Shown here piece after piece: positions 1 to 9,000 of a stretch of 64,000 nucleotides of DNA (positions within the stretch are counted from its first letter, which is position 1; each line of letters starts with the position of its first letter). The translations under genes were made by a program, and so were the position numbers. The stretch comes from Terriglobia bacterium (lineage in GTDB: Bacteria; Acidobacteriota; Terriglobia; Terriglobales; Acidobacteriaceae), in contig JAIQGK010000010.1 of NCBI GenBank assembly GCA_020072645.1, positions 1-64,000 on the forward strand, in the 5' to 3' direction. The notes under the pieces are model-generated. The model saw nothing but the letters and a program-made list of their open reading frames with translations, had not been told where the DNA came from and did no database searches.

Positions 1-69
1 CTCGCAACACCGTCACGAACATCTTCTTCCCTGGCTTCACCATTACAACTGGCACCGTCCTCATGGTAG

Positions 70-462
70 CCTCAACCATGTTCCACCTATCAGCCGCTCC
101 GGCCTCGATCGGAACAACCTCTTGAGACTCCACATCTAAACCAGTTCAATCTCGGCTTGTATGCCAAAGGCGAGTCCCGCACTGTGGTATTTGCTCAGAC
201 CGGGATCGTGGACGTGTTTTGCTCTATTCACCACCAGATGCATGCAAGGGTCTTTGTGGTCCCCACAAAATATTTTGCCAATGGCATGCCCGGCCATTCC
301 TTCACCCTGGCTGATGTGCCGCCTGGAAAATACGTGTTGAAGGCATGGCATCAGCGCTCACACATGATGGAAAAAACGATCATCGTTCCTGCCACAGGCA
401 CCGTCACTGCGGACATCAATCTGGAAGCCGGCGCTCAGTCCACCGCGTTGGCCAGGCAGTAA
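70..462 (+). CDS. Cupredoxin / carboxypeptidase-regulatory-like secreted protein, 3' part
   Basis: The readable frame runs to a TAA at 460-462. It contains a copper-protein-like stretch around FCSIHHQMHARVFVV and then a beta-sandwich stretch LADVPPGKYVLKAWH, the arrangement of the small methylamine-utilisation-like or plastocyanin-like proteins often found beside MauG peroxidases. Coding character continues upstream of the first possible start (TTG at 157), for example HLNQFNLGLYAKGES, but the frame is closed by a TAG at 67-69. A different frame is open over 1-121. The 5' part is therefore missing, frameshifted or in another frame. It lies 19 bp upstream of the peroxidase gene, so a shared transcript is likely. 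Function is inferred from context. Confidence 0.6.
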   Translation, partial: PQPCSTYQPLRPRSEQPLETPHLNQFNLGLYAKGESRTVVFAQTGIVDVFCSIHHQMHARVFVVPTKYFANGMPGHSFTLADVPPGKYVLKAWHQRSHMMEKTIIVPATGTVTADINLEAGAQSTALARQ

Positions 463-481
463 GCAAGGAGCATGCAAGATT

Positions 482-1603
482 ATGGCAAGACATGAAATCG
501 TTTACCGGACGACTGTTGGAGTTGCTCTCAGTGCGCTCTTGTTCTTAAGTCTCAGAGGGTTCTCTGCGGAAGAACACAGGCCGCCGCCTCCCGCGATCAC
601 GCCTCAAATGCTGGACACGCTGAAAACGCTGCCCGGTGGTCTGGCTGCATTGCCGGCCGTTCCAATTCCGGCAGATAACCCGCAATCGGTGGCCAAGATT
701 GAGCTGGGAAAGAAGCTTTTCTTTGATACCCGCCTTTCTCTGGATCGGGCCAGCAGTTGCGCTACCCGCCACAGTCCGGAAAAGGCATTTGCGGATGGTC
801 TGCCTCGCGCCAAGGGCTTTAAGGGAGCGTTACTCCCAAGAAATTCTCCGACTGTCCTGAACGCGGCCTACAACTCTGCTCAGTTCTGGGATGGCCGCGC
901 CGCTACTCTCGACGAACAGTGCAAAGGCCCGCTTCTTGCTCCTGCTGAAATGAATATGCTGGATGAGAAGCATCTGGTTGATCGTCTCAGCTCCATTCCT
1001 GGTTACCGTCATGACTTCCAGAATATTTTCGGCGGTTCGCCATCGCTCGATAGCGTTACCAGGGCGGTCGCTGCTTTTGAGCGCACGCTGGTTACGCCAG
1101 ACTCGCGCTTTGATCGGTACGCAATAGGTGATAAGACCGCCCTTTCTGATGCCGAGAAGCGCGGGCTGATCTTGTTTATCGGCAAGGCGGCATGTTCGGA
1201 ATGCCATAACGGCCCAAACTTTACCGATAACAAATACCACAATCTTGGAATAGCGCCCGCACACGGCAGTCCTGACGATGTGGGACGTTTCGCAGTCACC
1301 AGGAACCCGGAAGATCGCAATGCATTCAAAACGCCGACACTGCGCAACATCGCGCTTACGTCGCCTTATATGCATGATGGCTCCAGCGCCACACTCGAGG
1401 AAGTCATCGAACTTTATGACCGCGGCGGCGGCGACGCGCCGAACAAATCAAAGCTGATCTACAAGCTGAATCTAACCGCCCAGGAAAAAGCTGACCTGGT
1501 TGCATTCATGAAATCGCTCAATGGGACCCTGCCACAAATGAAAGCTCCTGCCATGTATCCGGAAGCTGATGTGCATTCCAAGGGAGAACCGGGCCGGCAA
1601 TGA
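482..1603 (+). CDS. MauG / di-haem cytochrome c peroxidase family protein with altered first haem motif
   Basis: 373 aa with an N-terminal signal or anchor segment (residues about 10-28) and the two-domain layout of bacterial di-haem peroxidases: PRNSPTVLNAAYN, FWDGRAATLDEQ and TPTLRNIALTSPYMHDGS are all recognisable. The second haem motif is intact (C238-S-E-C241-H242). The first should be CxxCH but reads C93-A-T-R96-H97, so one of the two thioether cysteines is an arginine (codon CGC at 767-769, one transition from TGC). The protein could still bind haem by a single thioether, have lost that haem, or contain a sequence error. SD AAGGAG lies near 465. The next gene overlaps by 4 bp. Likely periplasmic electron transfer or H2O2 reduction. 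Confidence 0.88.
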   Translation: MARHEIVYRTTVGVALSALLFLSLRGFSAEEHRPPPPAITPQMLDTLKTLPGGLAALPAVPIPADNPQSVAKIELGKKLFFDTRLSLDRASSCATRHSPEKAFADGLPRAKGFKGALLPRNSPTVLNAAYNSAQFWDGRAATLDEQCKGPLLAPAEMNMLDEKHLVDRLSSIPGYRHDFQNIFGGSPSLDSVTRAVAAFERTLVTPDSRFDRYAIGDKTALSDAEKRGLILFIGKAACSECHNGPNFTDNKYHNLGIAPAHGSPDDVGRFAVTRNPEDRNAFKTPTLRNIALTSPYMHDGSSATLEEVIELYDRGGGDAPNKSKLIYKLNLTAQEKADLVAFMKSLNGTLPQMKAPAMYPEADVHSKGEPGRQ

Positions 1604-2097
1604 GCAGAATCAGAGTGGGGATCCTGGTAACGTTGTTCACGTGCATTCTTGCGCTTGCCGGTTACAGGCTGCGTACGGGCCATGTAACCGCTTCAGTGCC
1701 TGCTGGAACGCATCCGGCAGTGCAGAACCGCGAAGATCTGCGGAAGTTTATGCAGGCCCGCATCCATCAGGAATATACCTTCCTGAGCTTTACCGTGTGG
1801 CATGATCGTCCGCTTGATGCGCAAAAGATGGATACTATCGCTACGTCTTCTGCCCATATCGTGGACATGTCCAGGGACCTTTCTGCTTACGAAGCCATCT
1901 ATAAAGACCAGGGTTGGAGCAGTGACGACGTGAAGTTCTTTGAAGAAAGACGCCTGCAACTTTCTCGTGTGGCGGAAGAACTGGGCCGCGCGGCGAAAAA
2001 ACATGATTCTCCTGAAGTGATCAACTTCTTCATGCACCTTGATAGCACCTGTCAAAGCTGCCACAAGCGTTTTCGCCCTGATCTGCAGTGGCTCTAG
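1600..2097 (+). CDS. Cytochrome c' (class II)-like protein
   Basis: 165 aa, starting with a hydrophobic signal segment (residues 5-22). The body is helical and charged, and a single C-terminal haem-binding motif, STCQSCHKRFRPD, lies close to the end, as in class II cytochromes c' where CxxCH is C-terminal. The start overlaps the peroxidase stop by 4 bp (ATGA), so the two are translationally coupled and probably work together in periplasmic electron transfer. The exact partner is unknown. Confidence 0.75.
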   Translation: MSRIRVGILVTLFTCILALAGYRLRTGHVTASVPAGTHPAVQNREDLRKFMQARIHQEYTFLSFTVWHDRPLDAQKMDTIATSSAHIVDMSRDLSAYEAIYKDQGWSSDDVKFFEERRLQLSRVAEELGRAAKKHDSPEVINFFMHLDSTCQSCHKRFRPDLQWL

Positions 2098-2117
2098 TCG
2101 CACCACGTATTTCTGAG

Positions 2118-2161
2118 TGAGGGTCCGGGAGTTTTTTTTGATGAAAGCTCAAGGACCCTCA
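2118..2161. repeat. 9-bp inverted repeat downstream of cytochrome gene
   Basis: TGAGGGTCC (2118-2126) and GGACCCTCA (2153-2161) are perfect inverted arms around a 26-base loop that contains eight consecutive T. It could end the upstream transcript, but the T run is inside the loop rather than after the stem, so this is not a standard terminator. Confidence 0.35.
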
Positions 2162-2259
2162 ATCGGTCTATGCATCGCTAGTTGCACATCCGCAAAGACT
2201 GGAATTAGATTTGATCTTACGATCGCGAGTTGATTCTGGCGCGGCCTTGAGGTCAATGA

Positions 2260-3366
2260 ATGAAAATGATCAGGTTAGCGGTGCTTATGGCGCTGCTTGC
2301 ATCTGCGGGAGTGGCACAGACTAAGCGTCACCAGCAGGACGCATCGGATTGGACTTTTGCCGTTTCCGGTGACTCACGCAATTGTGGCGACGTAGTGGTG
2401 CCCTCTCTTGCCGCCAGTGCGGCAAAGCATAAGGCTGCTTTTTACTGGCATCTGGGCGACCTGCGCGCCATCTATGGCATTGATGAAGATTATCAGGCCA
2501 GCCCGGAGCATCGCGGCAAGACCATTCAGAAGGATGAATACCTGAAAGATGCCTGGGATGACTTCATCCAGCACCAGATCAGCGCGTTTGGTTCCATGCC
2601 GGTGTTTGTGGGCATTGGCAACCATGAAACTACGCCGCCTAAAACCCGTGACCAGTTTGCGGAAAAATTCGCTCAGTGGCTTGATTCTGCTCCACTCAAG
2701 AACCAGCGGCTTGCGGATAATCCGCGTGCCACCACTCCCACCACATACTTTCACTGGATACAGGGCGGTGTCGATTTTATTTATCTGGATAACGCCACTC
2801 TTGATCAGTTTTCTCCGAGGCAGGTGACGTGGCTAGAAGGAGTTCTGGAGCGCGCTTCTTCGAACCCTGAAGTCCGCGCGGTTGTCGCGGGCATGCATGC
2901 CGCGTTGCCGGATAGCGTTGCCATTGGCCACAGCATGAGCGATTGGCTGGTGGGCGTTGAAAGTGGCCGCCGTGTTTATACCGATCTCTTGGATTTCAAG
3001 AAAAAGACCAGCAAAAATGTTTATCTTCTGGCCAGCCACTCGCATTTCTACATGAGCGGCATCTTCAACTCTGAATATTGGGAGCACCACGGCGGCCAAC
3101 TGCCGGGTTGGATCGTTGGCACCGCCGGCGCTGTGCGTTATGCGTTGCCGCCGGACGCGCGGCGCGCACAAGAAGCGCGGACCAAGGTGTACGGTTACCT
3201 GCTGGGCACCGTCCATCAGGACGGAAAGATCGATTTCAAGTTTGAAGAGATCAAGAAGGAGGACACTCCTCCTGCCATAAGCCGGCGCTATACGCCGCAG
3301 TTCGTGAATTTCTGTTTCGATAAAAACACGGCGTTCCCTCAGGTGTCAGAGCCGCCACACAAATAG
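2260..3366 (+). CDS. Secreted calcineurin-like metallophosphoesterase
   Basis: 368 aa with a clear signal peptide (about residues 1-19, ending SAGVAQ). Metallophosphoesterase metal-binding blocks appear in order: FAVSGDSRN, WHLGDLRA (GD), GIGNHETTP (GNHE), then VVAGMHAALPD and LLASHSHFYMSG (GHxH-like). This points to a periplasmic or secreted binuclear-metal phosphoesterase; the substrate cannot be told. The ATG at 2260 is preceded by GAGG near 2250 and is favoured by the signal peptide. Confidence 0.85.
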   Translation: MKMIRLAVLMALLASAGVAQTKRHQQDASDWTFAVSGDSRNCGDVVVPSLAASAAKHKAAFYWHLGDLRAIYGIDEDYQASPEHRGKTIQKDEYLKDAWDDFIQHQISAFGSMPVFVGIGNHETTPPKTRDQFAEKFAQWLDSAPLKNQRLADNPRATTPTTYFHWIQGGVDFIYLDNATLDQFSPRQVTWLEGVLERASSNPEVRAVVAGMHAALPDSVAIGHSMSDWLVGVESGRRVYTDLLDFKKKTSKNVYLLASHSHFYMSGIFNSEYWEHHGGQLPGWIVGTAGAVRYALPPDARRAQEARTKVYGYLLGTVHQDGKIDFKFEEIKKEDTPPAISRRYTPQFVNFCFDKNTAFPQVSEPPHK

Positions 3367-3482
3367 ATTCGCCGCAGCAAAGCTTTTGTCGAAAATCAAA
3401 CTTGAATTGTTTCTCATTGCCCTGTCTGCTGGGCACTTGAAGGCAGAATGCGAGCGTCTCCATTCCGACATGCATTTTTTTG

Positions 3483-3539
3483 TTGACAATGCAACATCAG
3501 TACCTCAATATCTTGTGTGTAAGCATCCAACGGTACAAT
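3483..3539 (+). promoter_or_regulatory. Possible promoter of the lysine-rich microgene
   Basis: A perfect -35 hexamer TTGACA occurs at 3483-3488. The best -10 candidates are CAATAT at 3506-3511 (17-bp spacing, weak) and TACAAT at 3534-3539 (good hexamer, but too far from that -35). It lies in an otherwise gene-free stretch and faces the microgene at 3610, which ends in a strong terminator. Confidence 0.35.
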
Positions 3540-3609
3540 GCGTTGGGCTTCAAAAGAGTGAGATCGGGCTCCAAAGCAACTAAATCTTCTTAAGGAGGGC
3601 ATTCAACTC

Positions 3610-3654
3610 ATGGCAACCAAGAAAAAAGCAGCCAAGAAAAAGAAGAAAAAGTAG
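3610..3654 (+). CDS. 14-aa lysine-rich micropeptide
   Basis: The frame reads MATKKKAAKKKKKK and stops at TAG. A near-perfect Shine-Dalgarno, AAGGAGG, lies at 3592-3598, 11 bases before the ATG, and a strong intrinsic terminator follows 54 bases after the stop. A dedicated SD and terminator around so small a frame argue for real expression. The sequence resembles the Lys/Ala tails of histone H1-like proteins, so nucleic-acid binding is a guess. Alternatively the locus is a small RNA and the frame is incidental. No other gene lies between 3367 and 3820. Confidence 0.55.
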   Translation: MATKKKAAKKKKKK

Positions 3655-3708
3655 CAGATTAGCGGAGCCAAGTCTCCGTGAACTTCAACAAGGGAAAATA
3701 GTTATAAC

Positions 3709-3734
3709 GGGTGTTCATCGGAACACCCTTTTTT
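3709..3734 (+). terminator. Rho-independent terminator
   Basis: Perfect 8-bp stem GGGTGTTC / GAACACCC with an ATCG loop, followed by six T. It ends the microgene transcript. Confidence 0.85.
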
Positions 3735-3820
3735 ATTGCCCTTGAGCTCTCATTGCCAGAGCAGTCAATGCGGGTTTCGGCCGTCATGCAACTGCCGCAG
3801 CCCTCGAATACAATTCCAAT

Positions 3821-5809
3821 ATGCCTATGATGACGCGAGCTAAGGCTCGCACAATCAGAAAATCGGTTTTGATTTTCTCGGCCATCTTTATTCTCGGCGG
3901 AATCCTCAGCCACGCGCAATTCAGCAATGGTGCGTCCCAAAAAGACGCAAATGCCGTCCAGTCCGGCAGCGCTGAAGATATTATTTCTTTTCTCAATCAG
4001 ACCATCGTGTGGTCCCGGCAGCTCACAGCCGAGCAGCAGTTGGTGAGTGAACCCAGTGACGCGCTTTTTCTCAATGACAGCCGGCAGTTGGCAGATCAAG
4101 TGGTAAAGCTTGCATTCGATTATGCCCGCGCACGCGCGCAGGCGCTGGCCAGCCCGACAGAGCACGGAGCAAACACGGCGCAGGCGCCCTCCCAGTATCA
4201 AAGGCTGATTGATTCGGCCAGCAAGGCTGACCAGCAGGTAAAAGGCCTGCAACAGGAACTGGATAACTTTCACCAACAGCTAGAGACTGCAACCGGCAAG
4301 AAACGCACCACGCTGCTTGCCGTGATCTCAGAGACTGAAGGCGAGCTCCAGTTGTTCCAGACACGCCGCGACACTCTGCGTAGCATGCTTCAGTTTGCCA
4401 CTGGAACGGCGTCGAGCGGCTTGGGCTCGGGCAGTCTTCTCTCACAGGTAGAAGAGCTGGCGCGCACTATCCCCATAGCTTCTGCCGAAACCAAGGAACA
4501 GACCGGCTCAAACTCAGCCGCAAACAACTCCACTTCCCCGGCGGTGGTCGCTTCGCGTGAACGCAAGGAAACGCCCACGGGCATTCTGGCCTTGGCTACG
4601 GATTTGTTTTCCCTGCGGCGCAAGCTGCGTGCGCTGGACGACAACCTGGGACAGACGGATGCGCTTTACCAAAGCTCAAAAACTTTGCGCGCGCCGCTCG
4701 TGGCAAAAATCAGAGAGCTTACCCAAAAAGGTGATGATGTGGCGGGCCAGCCGGATTCGCAGGACCCCAAGGTGCTGGCACAGCAGAGAAAAGATCTTGA
4801 TGCACTCACCGCGCAGTTCAAGCAGGTCTCGGCGAGCCTGATGCCCCTGGGCAAGCAGTCAATCCTGCTCGATGTTTACAAGCGTTCGACCACCAATTGG
4901 CGTAACGCCGTTGATAGCCAGTACAAGGCTGAACTCAAGGGATTGCTGTTGCGGCTCGCCGTGCTGGCTCTGGTTTTGGGCGTGGTGCTGGGGGTTTCGG
5001 AAGTCTGGAAACGCGCCACGTTCCGTTACATTCCAGACGTGCGCCGCCGCTACCAGTTCCTGCTGATTCGCCGCATCGTTTTGTGGTGTCTCATGGCCAT
5101 TATTATTGCGACGGCGGTTGTCAGCGAACTCGGCGCCATTACTACATTCGCCGGCCTGATGACCGCGGGCATCGCTGTGGCGCTGCAAAATGTCATTCTT
5201 TCGGTTGCCGGCTATTTTTTCCTGATCGGCAAGTACGGCGTTCGCGTGGGTGATCGCGTGAACATCGCGGGGGTCACCGGTGATGTTGTCGATATCGGAC
5301 TGGTGCGGCTGCAGTTAATGGAAGTTACTGGCGGTCCGGCGCCGCTTCCCACAGGACGTGTCGTAGCGTTTTCCAATTCTGTGGTGTTTCAGGCCAACTC
5401 GGGCATGTTCAAGCAAATTCCCGGAACCAATTTTCTCTGGCATGAGATCACGCTTACACTCGACCCAAAGGGCCATTATCGCCAGGTGGAACAGCGCATG
5501 ATGGAAGCCGTGAACAAAGTTTTTGCTGAGTATCGAGACCGGATGGAAGTGCAGCGACGCAATGTTGAACGTTCCTTAAACTCCACCATCGCGGCTTTTT
5601 GTCCGGAGAGCCGGCTCCATCTCACGCAAACAGCGCTTGAAGTGGTGATTCGCTATCCGGTTGACCTGGAGCATGCTGGCGAGATCGATAATCGTGTAAC
5701 CCGTGAAATCCTTGACGCGCTGGAGCGCGATCCCAGCCTTCGCCTGCAGGTTTCCGCCGGACCTACGATCCGGACGGAAGAAGCGCCAGTCGAACCGGTA
5801 AAGAGCTAA
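3821..5809 (+). CDS. MscS-family mechanosensitive ion channel, large form
   Basis: 662 aa. The N-terminus has a signal or anchor (residues 13-32), then about 330 residues of periplasmic helical, Gln/Ala-rich sequence with coiled-coil character. A membrane block follows (about residues 368-470), with the pore-helix signature AGLMTAGIAVALQNVILSVAGYFFLIG. The MscS beta domain follows it: YGVRVGDRVNIAGVTGDVVDIGLVRLQLME. This is the layout of long MscK/YbdG-like channels with a periplasmic extension, which release solutes on hypo-osmotic shock. It stands alone after a terminator. Any of three nearby ATGs (3821, 3827, 3830) could be used. Confidence 0.85.
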   Translation: MPMMTRAKARTIRKSVLIFSAIFILGGILSHAQFSNGASQKDANAVQSGSAEDIISFLNQTIVWSRQLTAEQQLVSEPSDALFLNDSRQLADQVVKLAFDYARARAQALASPTEHGANTAQAPSQYQRLIDSASKADQQVKGLQQELDNFHQQLETATGKKRTTLLAVISETEGELQLFQTRRDTLRSMLQFATGTASSGLGSGSLLSQVEELARTIPIASAETKEQTGSNSAANNSTSPAVVASRERKETPTGILALATDLFSLRRKLRALDDNLGQTDALYQSSKTLRAPLVAKIRELTQKGDDVAGQPDSQDPKVLAQQRKDLDALTAQFKQVSASLMPLGKQSILLDVYKRSTTNWRNAVDSQYKAELKGLLLRLAVLALVLGVVLGVSEVWKRATFRYIPDVRRRYQFLLIRRIVLWCLMAIIIATAVVSELGAITTFAGLMTAGIAVALQNVILSVAGYFFLIGKYGVRVGDRVNIAGVTGDVVDIGLVRLQLMEVTGGPAPLPTGRVVAFSNSVVFQANSGMFKQIPGTNFLWHEITLTLDPKGHYRQVEQRMMEAVNKVFAEYRDRMEVQRRNVERSLNSTIAAFCPESRLHLTQTALEVVIRYPVDLEHAGEIDNRVTREILDALERDPSLRLQVSAGPTIRTEEAPVEPVKS

Positions 5810-5964
5810 ATTTTTCCGGGCGATGCCGCGCCTCTGATTCATCGCTGAACCGCAATCCCCTCTATTTCAGCGGGTTCCCGCTTGCGTGATCTTCGTCACA
5901 GTCAATCTGCTACTGTTGCACGAGTATAGAAGGTAACAAGCGTCCTTTGACGCAACTGAGAGGA

Positions 5965-6000
5965 ATGGGGTCGTCCGTATGCACCCATCGGCGGCCCCAT
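5965..6000 (+). promoter_or_regulatory. Stem-loop in the leader just before the PFOR start
   Basis: ATGGGG (5965-5970) pairs with CCCCAT (5995-6000), and the inner TCGTCCG / CGGCGG can extend the stem imperfectly. The ten bases between the stem and the ATG at 6011 have no Shine-Dalgarno. The hairpin could shape translation of the downstream gene; this is inference from sequence alone. Confidence 0.3.
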
Positions 6001-6010
6001 ACCACTTCTT

Positions 6011-9000
6011 ATGAACAGACCCAGAGTCACAATCGACGGCAATGAAGCCGCAGCCTACGTGGCCCACCAGACCAATGAGGTAATTGCCATTTATCCCATA
6101 ACGCCTTCATCCACTATGGGCGAACTGGCGGACCAATGGTCGTCAGAGGGCAGGCAGAACATCTGGGGCTCAGTGCCGCGCGTGATTGAAATGCAGAGTG
6201 AAGCTGGCGCTGCCGGCGCTTTGCACGGGGCCCTGCAGGGTGGTTCGCTGGCAACGACGTTTACTTCCGCGCAGGGACTGCTCTTGATGATTCCCAACAT
6301 GTACAAGATTGCCGGAGAGCTTACCCCGGCTGTGATTCATGTTGCGGCGCGTTCGCTGGCCACACACGCCCTCTCCATTTTTGGCGATCACCAGGATGTG
6401 ATGGCTGTTCGCCAAACCGGTTGGGCAATGCTGGCTTCCAATTCCGTTCAGGAAGCCATGGACTTCGCTTTGATCGCGCACGCCGCGTCGCTTGAATCGC
6501 GTATTCCTTTTGTGCATTTCTTTGATGGTTTCAGGACCTCGCATGAGGTCGCCAAGGTAGAACAGCTTTCGGCGGAAGACATACAAGCCATGATCAGTGA
6601 CGATCTGGTGCGCCGCCATCGCGAGGCGGCACTCTCGCCCGATCATCCTTTCATTCGCGGCACGGCGCAGAACCCTGATGTTTACTTTCAGGAGCGCGAA
6701 GCGGCCAATTCCTTCTATCTTGCTGCGCCAACGATCGTGCAGAACGCCATGGACAAATTCGCCGCGCTGACCGGTCGCCAATACAAACTGTTTGATTATG
6801 TTGGCGCTCCCGACGCGGAACAGGTTCTTGTGCTTATGGGCTCCGGCGCAGAGGTCGCGCAAGAGGCGGTTGATCACCTCAACCGCCGCGGGGCCAAATT
6901 TGGAGTGCTCAAGGTGCGGCTCTACCGGCCTTTCTCCATTGAGCACTTTTTGCATGCCTTGCCTCCCACGGTTGAAGCTATCGCCGTGCTGGATCGCAGC
7001 AAGGAGCCGGGCGCGGTGGGAGAGCCGCTCTATATGGACGTTGTCACCGCGCTCAGTGAGGCTGAGTCGCAGTCAACGCACCTGGTGCAGCCGATGCCGA
7101 AGGTGATCGGCGGCCGATATGGCCTCTCATCCAAGGAATTTACGCCGGGCATGGTGAAGGGCGTGTTTGACGAGCTGGCAAAAGAGAAGAGCAAAAACCA
7201 TTTTACGGTTGGAATTGTTGACGATGTCACGCACACCAGCATCGACTATGATCCTGCATTTTCTACCGAGGAACCAGATACAGTGCGAGCTCTGTTTTAT
7301 GGGCTGGGAGCGGATGGGACCGTGGGCGCGAACAAGAATTCCATCAAGATCATTGGTGAAGATACCGATCTTTTCGCGCAGGGATATTTTGTGTATGACT
7401 CGAAGAAGTCAGGTTCGATGACCACATCGCACCTGCGCTTCGGGCCGCGGCCCATTCGCTCCAGCTATCTCATTACGCGCGCTAACTTTATTGCATGCCA
7501 TCAATTTTCATTCTTGGAGCGGCTCAACCTTTTGAAATGCGCCGAGCTGGGTGCAACTTTTCTTTTGAACAGTCCCTTTGGCCCGGACGATGTTTGGGAC
7601 CATCTGCCGCGCACCATCCAGGAAGAAATTATTGCCGGTAAGCTCAAATTCCATGTGATTGATGCCTACAAAGTCGCACGCGAGACAGGCATGGGCGGTC
7701 GAATCAATACCATCATGCAGACCTGCTTCTTCGCCATCAGCAACGTCCTGCCTCGTTTTCAGGCGATTATGGCCATTAAGAGTGCCATCCGCAAGACATA
7801 CGGAAAGCGCGGCCAGGCTGTGGTGGATAAGAATTTTGCCGCCGTCGATCAGACGCTGGAAAACTTGTTCGAAGTCAAAGTTCCCGTGGAGTCCTTAAGC
7901 ACTATCGATCTCCAGCCTCCGGTTCCTGAGCAGGCTCCCGCGTTTGTGCGTGAAGTGCTTGGCCCAATCATTCAGGGTGATGGCGATTTTCTGCCCGTAA
8001 GCAAGATGCCTGTGGATGGCACCTTTCCGTCAGGCACTGCGCAGTGGGAAAAACGAAATATTTCTCTGGAAATTCCTGAGTGGGACAAGGAACTGTGCAT
8101 TCAGTGTGGCAAGTGCGTGCTGGTTTGCCCCCATGCTGTCATTCGCGCCAAGGTCTATGACGATGAAAAGCTTGTCAACGCGCCTGAATCGTTCCTTTCC
8201 GCTCCGGCACGCTGGAAAGATCTGGGGGAAATGAAGTACACGCTCCAGGTTTCACCGGAAGACTGCACCGGTTGCACTCTTTGCGTTGATGTATGCCCGG
8301 CCAAGAGCAAGACGGACCCGAACCACAAAGCGCTGAATATGGTCCCGCAGCCCCCGATTCGCCAGCGCGAAGCAAAAAACTGGGAATTCTTTTTGGGCCT
8401 GCCGGAATTTAATCGTGAGAAGCTTTCCTTTGGTCAGGTAAAGGATGTGCAGCTCCTGCAACCGCTGTTTGAATTTTCCGGTGCCTGCTCTGGCTGTGGT
8501 GAAACCCCATATATCAAGCTGATGACACAGCTTTTTGGCGATCGCACCATCGTTGCCAATGCCACCGGGTGCTCATCGATTTACGGCGGCAATTTGCCGA
8601 CAACGCCTTACACGTTCAACAATGACGGTCGCGGAACCGCCTGGGCCAACTCATTGTTTGAAGACAATGCAGAGTTTGGCCTGGGAATCCGCCTTTCGCA
8701 AGACAATCACGCTGAGTACGCGCGTGAGCTGGTAATGCGGCTCACCGAAACGATTGGGCCTGAATTGGCGACCTCGATCTGCGAGGCTGATCAGTCGAAT
8801 GAAGCGGGCATACGCAAGCAGCGTCAGCGGGTAGAGTTGCTCAAGAACCTCCTGCGGCTCAGCCCGCAAGACCGCGATGCCCGTGAGTTGACGGTATTGG
8901 CTGATTCGCTGGTCAAGCGCAATGTATGGATCGTTGGGGGCGATGGCTGGGCCTATGACATTGGTTACGGCGGCCTGGACCATGTGCTTGCTTCCGGCGA

